Notes under the pieces: model-generated
What the model saw: the letters and a program-made list of their open reading frames with translations, nothing else
What the model was told of the DNA's origin: nothing
The model's database searches: none
Part shown: positions 48,485-58,400 of the stretch, one piece after another
Numbering within the stretch: position 1 is the stretch's first letter
Layout: every line of letters starts with the position of its first letter
Assembly (NCBI GenBank): GCA_021234155.1
Contig: JAJEKV010000005.1
Location: 1,749,294 to 1,813,293 of the forward strand
Length of the DNA stretch: 64,000 nucleotides
DNA from: Isoetes taiwanensis
Lineage: Eukaryota; Streptophyta; Lycopodiopsida; Isoetales; Isoetaceae
Direction of reading: 5' to 3'
Translations under genes and position numbers: made by a program

Positions 48485-48510
48485 TACAAGACTATAAACC
48501 TAGGCTTGTA
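48485..48510 (-). repeat. 26-bp remnant of the D LTR between two Helitrons
   Basis: The sequence between the CTAG ends of H2 and H3, itself bounded by TACAAG and CTTGTA. Read on the minus strand after 52478 it restores continuity of the D LTR. Confidence 0.75.
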
Positions 48511-48521
48511 CTAGTAACGGT

Positions 48522-48538
48522 GCCCAGCGTTGCTGGGT
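48522..48538 (-). other. Terminal hairpin of Helitron H3
   Basis: The minus strand reads ACCCAGC-AAC-GCTGGGC, 11 bases before the terminal CTAG. It differs from the H2 hairpin at one position. Confidence 0.85.
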
Positions 48539-49684
48539 ATAAGTTAAGAACTTGTGAATGATGTTTAAGAGAATGATGAGACGCCCTAATAGATTGTTTT
48601 AGCTCAATGTTCCTTCCTTGATCAATAAGAATCTCTAGTACTTACATGTAATTATGGAATAGTTCAAAAAAACATAATGTATTCTAAGGTTCTTTCCTTT
48701 TGCTCTAGGCTTAATCTTGGGCAAAATAACCCTTGCCAAGATTTTGCTTCACGACAGATACACATGCACAAACACACACAAACACATACAAACACAATAA
48801 CGTTATCTAATAAACCAAGCCCATGCCATTAAGAAGGTAAGCATGAATTATGAGCAAGAGTGTGAGTGGGCTTGTTAAAGTTTTTTTATGGGTATATCTT
48901 TGATTATGAAGCGTGGAGTTGTGTGGAGTCAATCTTCAATATGATGAGTTAGATATGGGTAGAAGGGTGTGAAAGTTAGCTTGCTATGTTGAACTTGGTT
49001 TGCCTTCACTTCTACCAAGAAGCATCTAATGGATTATTTGTAATGCATGTAAGACCAATACCAATCGTATGGCTTATTTATGGTTTTTCAGAAGTGTCTT
49101 TATATTTGTTATAAATGTTTTATTGAAATAGAACTTTCCTAATATAAGTATCTCTTTCGAAATATAAGTGTTCCTTATGTGTTTATCTATCTGTCTATTT
49201 ATCTTTCTTTCCTTCCTTCTACATATGTGCCTATAGTAAAGTATGTGCGCACATTTGGTTTGGCTTACCACTGTTAAATACCGCCACTCTATTATAGGCT
49301 TCTATTTCATGGTTGCATGAAATGTAAAAATGTTCATATCGCAGCACTCAAAGATTGGCACATTATTTTGTTTGACACTATTATAGGACAAAGAGGGTTT
49401 AAGAGACAATCAAAACATATGAAATATTAGCAAAATAATTGCTATGTGAATGTTGTAGTATACTGTAAAGGCACTTTATGTGCCAATAGATGTGTGGCTG
49501 CCTTTATCGTGAAGGCCCTTGAGCATTGTAATGGGTGTTTTCTGCATTTGTAACTTCAAAATGCATTTGAAATTAAGATGCATTGTCTGATACAAATGGA
49601 AATACATAAATCTGGCCAAAGGAATAAATGTAGCGATTCCGTTTGTGGCCTAAAACCACATCATGTCACTTGAAGGATTTCACG

Positions 49685-50832
49685 TTGGTATAGCATGTTG
49701 GTATAGCATGTTGTTTGCCTGCTTGCCTCCATTGTAAAGTCGCTGAGGTATTAGTTGAATGCTTGTCTCCATTGTAAAGTCGCTGAGGTATGGCTGAACG
49801 TAGGGAACTGCTGAACGTAGGGAACATAACTTCTCTGCAAGAATTGGCTTATTACAGATTAAGTTATGGAGTTCCATTGAGCTAAGAATTGCATTTTCAA
49901 CATTGAGCCTCAACATTTCACATATGTTGTAAGATGATTTTCCAAATGTCATTTTGCCAAGCAGAGGCGTCAACCTGTAGAAACAAATAATAAATGATTA
50001 AATCATAGAAAACAATTTATCCTTCAGATTACATGCTAAGTAAAATTTGCATATATAATAACTTTGAGACATATCCAATAGAATAGAATTAGAAATGATA
50101 GTTGCTTGTTTTAGAAAGCACACTGCCTGCATATTCATGCAATTGAATACAGAACACAAATTATTATGCAAGAAAATAATGCCTAGATACCTTCTCCATT
50201 GATGCTGGCCTAAAGTTGGTGCCATGATCTTGAAAATGCCATGATCTTAATAACATGGACAACTTGAACCTGTTAATAACATAATTAAACCATGTTTGAA
50301 ACCAGCTATATAACAAAATTGAACATGGGTTTTGTACCTTCAACATGGGTTTTGTACCTTCAAATCTGTCAAAGCTAGCATTGAACATTTGATTTTGTCA
50401 AAGTTATCATTGACATAAATCAATCTCTAGAGGGCTCACATGAACTTGCAGCCCCATCTTGAATGGGATTGAGAAGTTAAACCTGGCTCCTCAAGACAAA
50501 TACTCCTTATTCCTATGACCTAGAAGTCAAACAACAAAAACAAAAGGCACATGTGAATAAACACAATAAATTCTCAGCAGAATGCATAAAAGCTCAAGCA
50601 AAGAGACAAATAGAGTGGCATATCCATAAAGTCTCAGGATCCTATGAAGCAAAGTATCCTATGAAGCAAAAGTTGCATGTTCAGGATGTTTACATGCCAT
50701 CTCAGCACATTTGAATGTGTATAGGCTAGAAAAATAACTGAAAAGTCTTACTGGTGATTTGTACCATTCTATGGCATTTTATTGTTTTGCCTCTTAAAAG
50801 ACTTCTTTTATTGTTTTGCCTCTAAAATGACT
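49685..50832 (-). repeat. Cluster of short tandem duplications inside H3
   Basis: At least seven adjacent or near-adjacent duplications: 49685-49710, 49725-49792 (CTCCATTGTAAAGTCGCTGA twice), 49797-49826, 50218-50252, 50333-50362, 50641-50672 and 50778-50832 (TTTTATTGTTTTGCCTCT twice). Confidence 0.88.
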
Positions 50833-52157
50833 TCTGCTTAGCTAACTTACACACATGGAAAAAATATTACGTATGTCTTTGTCCATTATCTCGTTCAGTC
50901 CCTAAAGTAGGGTAAGAGCATGTTAGGGCCTACATGTTTTGGAAACTACCTGGAAAATACTCTGGGTAGTCAAAGATGATGATATATTTGAGTTCTTAAC
51001 ATCTTCTTGACATCACAAAGTACCTTACAACATGTATGTACTACTACTCTTGAACATAACACAATTTCTTTTAGTCAATCTTGTAGTCTAGGTACTTTAA
51101 AATACAATTATGTACTTGCACAGAAGTACACAGAAAAGTACCTTTTTGGTAATTTTTTATGTAGGCACTAACATGCTTTCACCCAGTAATTTTAGATAAT
51201 TCCTTCTCTCTTCTGCCTCTGCCATAAGGATTGCTCGCTTTATTATGTGTGCAGTTATAGCAGTATGTGTAGTCTCATTTATCCAACCTGCACCCTGTTT
51301 TTCCAAGAAGAAGAATGATTAATAGTCTAAGAATTTACGGGAATAAAGGGAAATTCTTACCATCAGCAATAACTGAAGAACGTCCTGAAGACATAAAACT
51401 TCCACCTCCAGTAGGTCTTCCACATAGACCCCTTTCCTTCCACATAAAACTGGTTGAAGAGGCAAGCAACAAATAAAAATCAAGCATGGTATTTCCTGTT
51501 GAATAGTTCTACAGGCAACACGATCAAATGTAAAGCTGCTTTCTGGTGATCCCAGCCATGTCAGTTTTTGAGGGCTTTCTTGCGTTATACATTTTCTAGA
51601 ACACTGTGATGATATTCCAGAGCTACGGACTGTCCTAAGACTATAAGAATAAAGCTTCCACTAAAAAAACCGAGTAACAAAGCTTCCAGTTTTTCAGCCA
51701 TCGAAAGTTGCAGAGAACAAAGATGCCACTAATGCAGCATCTGCACATCTTCATTCTCGCCTCATTGTTACGATCGAATGCTCCACGAAACAAAACTTAT
51801 ATGCCTCCCACAACACAATTTTATTTTTAAGCTACCTCTCAGAGCTGATTTTTAGCTTGCCGAAAGAACTCCTGCCTGCCATAGCAGCTCCTTAACCCGG
51901 CCGAATATTCTATGCATGTTTTAGCAAACGGCAGGAAATTAAGCCTTGCTCTAAGCACCAGCTACAATTTTAAGAAGAGCTGTAGAAGAAAAGAGAAGGG
52001 ATAGAACGAATCTAAAGTAGAACAAAGGCTAAAGAAGAAGAACGACAAAGTAGGAAAAGGAAAAAATAACACGAACCTACCTCTTCTGTTCTTTGCCGAA
52101 CTATCAATCTTACCTTCAAAAAGACCACTCCACCAGACTGTTTGGTCGTTTGCCCAT

Positions 52158-52379
52158 TTAACGAAACATTGCTTCCCCCGGCATCTCTAGTAGGACAACT
52201 TCCAAGCTATAGACATCCACTTTTCTTTTATCTAGCTGCTTTGTGTATATCCTGGCGCCAAGTAGCTGGAGATGATGGCGAATAAAATTTATGGCAGACT
52301 GAAATTCGAGTTCCGACAGCCTCTTCTGTGCCTTGAGAAGGGGAAATCGTTCGAGTGAGAAAATGGGCAAGAAAATCAT
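52158..52379 (-). pseudogene. Possible captured protein-kinase fragment in Helitron H3
   Basis: A 73-codon frame containing KVDVYSLEVVLLEM, close to the DVYSFGVVLLEM pattern of plant receptor-like kinases (subdomain IX). Catalytic HRD/DFG segments are not present. A position near the Helitron 5' end is typical for captured fragments. Identity rests on one motif. Confidence 0.35.
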
Positions 52380-52477
52380 AGGTTATCTGGACCGTTCAAC
52401 CAACTTTCTAAATAAATCTCAGCCGTCTAATTTTAGGGCGTGATTCAAGACACACCCTAAAACATTATAATATAAGA

Positions 52478-52534
52478 TAGTGACGGGTCCAGGAATATAC
52501 GTATTCATGGCGTATATTCCCCTGGAACGTCACA
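52478..52534 (-). repeat. 3' LTR of element D, proximal 57 bp
   Basis: The minus strand starts TGTGACGTTCCAGGGG at 52534 and is cut at CACTA by Helitron H3. Confidence 0.85.
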
Positions 52535-52549
52535 TTCTCCCCCCTTAGG
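52535..52549 (-). other. Polypurine tract of element D
   Basis: The minus strand reads CCTAAGGGGGGAGAA next to the LTR start, the typical Ty3/gypsy form. Confidence 0.9.
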
Positions 52550-53371
52550 ACAATGTTGTCCTCAGCATTGCGCTAAGGTGACGAACCTACCTTATGCCTG
52601 GAAAAGAAACAACATATCATACACTTTAATTTACTTTAACAATCAACTTTTATTAGTTAAGAGTCAAAATTTAGGCTATATTTGTACTTATACAAAATTA
52701 TATAGCCTTAACAAGGTTACTTCTTACAATAATTCAAAATATTATTATAAGAGTTATTAGGGTTCATAATCTAAATTATGGCTCCCCCTATCTTCTCGTA
52801 ATGCGCTCCTCATTGATGCCCGCCTTTTACTTGCCTGCACAAGGAACACATTACGTTAGTTTAATTAATAAGTTTGTGGTTTTAGGGGACCACCCCCCTT
52901 ACCTCCTTGAGCCGAACTACTAGCTCAAGGTTATCCTACTACCTTGCACGAGATCATGGCCCTTTCGGATTTGAGCTTAAGGATCATTTAAGATGCTCCC
53001 ATCATCGCCCATGATCAAGTGCTACCTTGTACTCGGTTACCCGGTGCCGAGTACCCCTAGTGCATCATGCCCCAAGGGTTTAAAGCTAGGGAACGTCTCA
53101 CGATCCCATCATCGCGCATGATCACTTTGACCTTCACCATGACCCTCCTACGGCCAGGTGTGCGTCCCCCGCATGTCCCATCATCGCCCACCATGCCTCA
53201 TTCCTCACTCACATGACCCTAATGGTCATGCGCACCTCTTGGTGCGTGTGGCCTAGAGAATGCCCTAAAGACGTATCCCATCATCGCCCACACGATCCAA
53301 GATTCGGGCACATGCACCCTACTAACTAGAATGCATGCGCCAGGGTCAAGGCTAACTAACAAGCATACTAG
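52550..53371 (-). other. 3' untranslated region of element D
   Basis: Between the chromodomain stop and the polypurine tract. It contains several CCCATCATCGCCCA-type repeats (about 52990-53290) within text-like C-rich sequence. The GGACCACC part near 52888 is shared with element B (near 17658). No coding. Confidence 0.7.
52985..53300 (+). repeat. Interspersed CCCATCATCGC repeats in the D tail
   Basis: At least four occurrences of CCCATCATCGC(C/G)C with CATGATC or ACGATC nearby, about 70-130 bp apart. Meaning unknown. Confidence 0.65.
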
Positions 53372-53640
53372 CTAACCACCTGGCAAGTCGGGGTCGACTA
53401 AGTCGGAGACGACTCGCCCATCAAACTCCTTCATAAATTCTGGGTATTGCTTCTCCAAATCTTGCTTCAATACCCATGTCGCGTCTTCCACGGGTAAGTG
53501 CTTCCACTTAACCAAATATTGGAGGAACTGAGACTTCCTAGTCTTCTTGAATGACTTATCAAGGAGTAATTTAGGCACGATTTCTACTTGCTCCTCCGTC
53601 ATTTCCAACAAAGTTGGAGTATCCAAGACCTCCTCAGGGT
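53372..53640 (-). CDS. Chromodomain of element D pol (C-terminal end, intact frame)
   Basis: The frame reads DTPTLLEMTEEQVEIVP, then FLQYLVKWKHLPVEDATW, then LKQDLEKQYPEF. This is a complete chromodomain core with the YLVKWKHL strand, the conserved Trp and the C-terminal helix. It is better preserved than either A copy. It is the C-terminus of the pol polyprotein, and the stop lies at 53372. The start given by the first Met is not a true start, since the domain is part of a longer pol whose frame is broken upstream. Confidence 0.88.
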
Positions 53641-54680
53641 TAGGATTGTGCCTTTTTAATAAACTTACGTGGAAGACCTTGTGAACCTTAAGATGGGCCT
53701 AAGATCCAACTTGTAGGCTTGGGAGCCCACTCTCTCCAAAAATCTTGAATCGGACCAGCCCACCTAGGGGCAAGCTTCTTGCAACTCCCAATCCGCTTAG
53801 CTTGCTTAACCTTGATCTTCAACCCGGATGCTATCGCCTACCTTAAACTCTCTTACGGTCCCTGTGCACGGGCGGGCTACACTCTTACTCCCGACTTCTT
53901 GCCGGGCCAATAAGTAACCCCCCTTATTTCTTCCACCAAATGGCCGTGATATCTCCTAACATCCGCTGGGATACTTCAACCTTCGACACGGATTGTGCCG
54001 TATCCGGGGTTAGGCAATCGGCACCGTAATTTACCATGAAAGGAGACATCCGAGATGACTCTGTTTGGCACTATTGTAGGGCGAATTCCACCAAGTGGAT
54101 GTTACTCATCCCACTTGGACTGCTTTGTTCCACACATAGCTTGAAGCATGTCTTCAATGATTCGATTCGGCCCTCTCCGTCGGCCATCTCGCTTGGGGAT
54201 GATACGCCGCGCTCATGGAGAGCGTCTGCCTCAATGGTGCTAAAAGAGATCCCGCCAAAAGGCACTCATAAACTTGGAATCTCTATCGATATTATCTCCC
54301 CGAGGTATGCCATGGAGTCTAAAAATCTCCCTTACAAATAACTTGGCAAAGATCTAATGCGGTGTCAAGAGTCTTGCAAGGCACAAAATGTGCCATCTTA
54401 GATAACTTGTCTCGACAACCATCAATGCATCCCTTGCCTCGAAGAGTTCTAGGAGTCCTGCGGATGAAATCGCTTATGACCTCCCACTTCGTGATTTGGC
54501 ACTCCCAATGGCTCCTAAAGCACTGAACTGGGTTGCTCCGCTTTGGTCCGGCCGACATAACCGGCAATCCCGAATATATGCAGCTATCGCCTCTTTATTC
54601 CCCGGCGTAAGTAACTACTTCGAATCTTGAAATAGGTCTTCATAAAGCCCGGATGCCCCCTACGCTATTGCGATGCCGAT
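53641..54680 (-). pseudogene. Integrase catalytic core of element D (frame-broken)
   Basis: On the minus strand, reading down: HPGFMKTY (about 54660-54635), KWEVISDFI near 54490, [20 protein letters not shown] near 54400, a broken D-35-E region around 54300-54190, and HLVEFALQ near 54075. KMAHFVPC parallels KMAHFLPC of element A, confirming close relationship. The zinc-binding part is separated by the 8.2-kb insert and found above 62913. Confidence 0.85.
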
Positions 54681-54739
54681 CGGCTCGAAATTGAGTTCGG
54701 GAGCCAGCGGCCTCGCTTTGAGCCAACCTGTGGAAATTC

Positions 54740-55000
54740 CCGCTTGGGCAAACCTGTGGATTCGCCCATGCGAACCCAAGAAGTCTAGGTGGCGATGAGG
54801 TGGCGCTACCCCACCGGTTCGCCTGCCGAACCCGAACCGGGTTAGGCCTGAGGCGGTCGGATCGGTGTCGCGTTGACCGCAGACCGGGTTCGGCCTGGCT
54901 TAACCCCGGTCAAATCCGGGGCAGACAACACTCCAGCGCCGCCATGTCGTGTCGCATATTGCCCAGTGCAAGGCCGGTTCGCTGGGCGAACCCCGGTGTA
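54740..55000. repeat. Left subterminal GGTTCGCC/GGCGAACC repeats
   Basis: Includes GATTCGCCCATGCGAACCC, CGGTTCGCCTGCCGAACCCG and CGGTTCGCTGGGCGAACCCC. Counterparts lie at 62660-62860 near the other end. Confidence 0.7.
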
Positions 55001-55306
55001 ATCGGCGGCGCCACATCGTCCGCCCTCACGTCGCCCGATCGTGGGTTCTTTTGGCAACCCGCAACCCAGAATTTTTCAACAAATTCCTAGGCCAAAAAAT
55101 TTGGTTTAATTCCAATGCCAAAGAATATTTCGGTGGGAGGGGTGGGAAGGAATTTTTGGTTCCCAAAGCGAACCCTTATTTGAGCCAACATTTGAGCCAA
55201 TATTTTTTTTGGCTCCACGCTTCAAGCTCATCCGGCTCAATCGCCATCCGCCAACTTCGTCAAGGTTCCAAGCTATAGTGATTTGCGCCTTTTTTTTTTC
55301 TAGTAC

Positions 55307-55410
55307 TTGATATTGATTAGAAAGATATTGATATTGATACATATTGATACTATTGATAATCATTAGAAACATATTGATATTGATATTGATGTTGATACAA
55401 TTAGAAACAT
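55307..55410 (+). repeat. (GATATT)n low-complexity repeat
   Basis: About 100 bp of degenerate TTGATA/GATATT units. Confidence 0.9.
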
Positions 55411-55719
55411 ACCGATTCTACTACTTGATTTCATCGATTCTACTATTAAAGATATTGAATCTATTACTTATTTCCATTCGAGAAAACAAAAATTATACAA
55501 TCGTTTTTGTCCATGCCGAGGGACGTGACAATTTGATGCAACCACTTGCATCATTATCCCTGCGCTTCGGATCGTTTCATCTTTTTATTTGGCTCGTTGA
55601 GCCATTCTACTAGTCGTTCACGCAGGAACGCCCGGGGCGTCAAGGCAATCAAGCTCCCTTTCACTCATCCTTGCGGCGATGGTGAAAGGAGCAGAGAAGC
55701 CGGGGATTGCTGCCCCCCC

Positions 55720-55912
55720 AGGAGGAGGAGGAGGAGGGTCGGTGGAGGCGTCCCTTGGAGGAAGAGGAGGAGGAGGATTGCTGCTAGAAGGGGACATCAC
55801 AGCGCCCGGTGGTCTTTAAATGCGGACCATTATAACGAGATGGGCAAGAAGATTGGAGGAGGAGGAGGAGGAGGAGGCTAGACTTGAGGGAGGAGGAGGA
55901 GGATTGAGGGAT
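55720..55912 (+). repeat. (GGA)n-rich tract
   Basis: Several runs of GGAGGAGGA. Their translations (poly-Gly, poly-Arg or poly-Pro) are not evidence of a protein. Confidence 0.9.
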
Positions 55913-55930
55913 GGACTTATATAGTGGATG

Positions 55931-56022
55931 TAGGGTTAGGGTTAGGGTTAGGGTTAGGGTCGAGGGTTCGAGTTCGGGTTGGGGTTAGGGTTGGGATTGG
56001 GGTTGGGGTTGGGGTTGGGGTT
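55931..56022 (+). repeat. Interstitial telomere-like tract (TTAGGG/TTGGGG)
   Basis: Four exact GTTAGG-phase TTAGGG units are followed by degenerate TCGGGT, TTGGGG and TTGGGA units. This is not the TTTAGGG typical of most plants. Confidence 0.9.
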
Positions 56023-56169
56023 GCAAACCACACATTAAGGTTGACATGACAACTAGCATGGAAGTAATAAAGCATATTAATTTGGATTTGGATTCAAATG
56101 CTATTTGTTCTATTTGTGTTTTGTGAAGACTCCAATGCATCAATAGGTTTGTACTCAGGCTTGCGTTAA

Positions 56170-58400
56170 TGTTCACATGTACCTCAGATATCTATTCGAG
56201 ACCGTCGAGAACCATGTCTTATTCAGATGCAGATTCCACCAGTTGGCATGGAGGGGTCCCTACCGCTTAGCCTCTGAGCGGCGCCAGTCTTCCCGACACA
56301 TCGGTAGCATTCTAGAATGGTACCCCAACCGACATTGTCCAACCCGTTTTGTTGTGTGCTTGTTAACCGTATTTGTTTTGTGGCGAATACCATGGCATTT
56401 GGTGCCCTCGTCCGCAGGGTCACGCCGGTTGAGAGCGCTCGGCCCCCAACAATTCTTGCCAGGGTGGATTTGCACAAGACACGGGTGCAATCACTATGCC
56501 GGAGGATACGTCGTGACCGGGATTTCGGGTTTGACGCTGATCGTGAACATGGGCCACCACCGAGCCACCACACGATCTTTGTGGCCCACCGACGGACATT
56601 CCCGCCACCTGCTCGCGACACCGTCAGATGCGTAGGGTGGTGTCCGAGCGGGAGAGGGTTCGCTAAAATGAAGATCCGCCAAAGTCTGTGATGTTGGAGG
56701 CTGCTGCAAGATACACGAGGAAGCGAGGCGGCAAGGCCCAACAACAACACGGCTTACAACATGTCCTAACCCCTTATCAGCCTTGGAGGCCTTTCCCCGA
56801 GGGGCCGGGCGGACGCCATGTTCCACGAGGGCTACTCCGCGAGACACGGTCCGGGAGCCTTGAGAGGATGCAACTATTTTATGAAGGTTGCATTAGAGCC
56901 GTAGCTGGTGCCATTGTGGAGTCCGGGAGGAGGACAGGGACCGCACATACCCTTCTCAATGATCACCATTGCCGCAGGGATGGCTGGTCATTTGCCCACG
57001 AGGCGAGCCGCTAGCCGAGCTCCTCAGATATCTGAGTCTCAAACAAATACTTAAGAGGGTCCATCTTCACAAAGTCTTTCAGAGTCCCGGCATTGGCGTC
57101 CACTAATACTAATGATCCCCTTCATCACCGCGATAGTGAATTGCATGCCGACATGGACGAAGTTCCGTCCGAGGTAGGGTTACGCCGAGACGCAGCCCTC
57201 TCTCGCCGGGACACGGCCCGTTGCGAATTTGATTTGCTATGGCCACCCCACACCTTCCATAGGGCGCCATGATTGTATTGACCACCCGGGGGCCGTCTTC
57301 GACGACATAGTGAGGACCGCAATGGCGTACCGCAGGTATGGCAATACGCACGACCTCGCCATTTCCGCCCGACCGCAATGTCGAGGAACCGAGGCATGGA
57401 TGAGAGACCGAGCCAGCGGTTTCTTCATGTACCACCTTGAGAGTTTAGCGGGCACACCATCCGAGCTACGGTGTGGCTGTACCCATTCGAGGATGGTCCG
57501 GCCAAGACGTAAGATCGCATTAATAGCCCCCGAGCACTTGCATCCCTCGCCGCTGCAGCTTCACCTCTTCGAGAGGAGGTTAGGTGTTCACCCACTCTAC
57601 GCCGCCAGGATATCGAAGATCTTGTCGCGTCGCTGGTGAGGGCTGCCGGATACGTCACACCGGGTCTTGCAAGAGGGAAGGCCGCCCAGCATGCGCGCGG
57701 TAACTCCATCAAGGACCTTTATCAGGCTTGCACACCGATGGGCGGGAGGAGGGACATAACGAAAGCCGGGATGAGGCACGTTGTCCGCTTTAGTTTGTAT
57801 CATAATGATGTCAAGATCTAACCACCGAGTTCCATGTATCGTGAGGTGCCTTGGGCCACATGCCACCCAAGCGAGCGCCACGAAAGGTTGATGGTGGACC
57901 GTGTACCACGACATACCCAAATGACACACAACGCGGTCTCCCCGAGGAGCGCCTCCTAATTTCTTCCCGCCGACATCCTCGATTGGGGCACGCCACCGGG
58001 ATCCTATGGCCCATCGCCAATGGGCGCAAGTAGTTCTTTGCTTTAGTTTCCAATTGGTGCCTGAGCATCCGTTAAAATCGTACGTCATTGCCGCGCGAAA
58101 GGCCATTGATGCCTCGTTTACCCTCCATAATGACGCGGACCTCGCTAGCGCCGGGCCTTGAGACGACGATCATGTGGGGTGGTGGTACCGACAACCTTCC
58201 CACACTCCACAGTCTCCTCGAAATTGCCTCAACCTACCCTGCCTTTGGGTCAGGAAGTGTTTCTTTGCGCTTGCATGCTATTATGTGCTCCTTGTTGATC
58301 TCACCGCTACGATTGTCTTTTTTCAGCTTAATCTGACCACTCTTCGAGTTTATCAAATTTCACCGGGTACATTCTGGCGGCGTCTGTAATCGGCCGTCAT
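56170..58400. other. GC-rich coding-like block of the insert, left part
   Basis: Long overlapping open segments on both strands (for example 56223-56750 and 57597-58106 on minus; 56177-56635 and 57229-57639 on +). They arise largely from GC richness, so the true strand is unclear. A plus-strand reading across 56690-58030 (RKRGGKAQQQHGLQ, then LVRAAGYVTPGLARG) is continuous apart from a few breaks and is my slight preference. No known domain is seen. It may be the element's own gene or captured host sequence. Confidence 0.35.

Larger units (their letters stand above)
48511..52477 (-). mobile_element. Helitron H3 (minus)
   Basis: On the minus strand the 5' end is TCTTATATTATAATGTTTTAG at 52477, after host A. 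The 3' end is the hairpin CCCAGC-AAC-GCTGGG (within 48538-48522), then CACCGTTACTAG ending at 48511 before host T. It is 4.0 kb long, with no Rep/helicase seen. It carries an unusual number of 15-35 bp tandem duplications (49685-50832). A minus-strand frame near the 5' end (52158-52379) contains DVYSLEVVLLEM, resembling protein kinase subdomain IX, perhaps a captured kinase fragment. Confidence 0.87.

Noticed and set aside
55546-55881. 111-codon frame ending in poly-Gly
   Set aside because: Product of GGA repeats; there is no conserved content.
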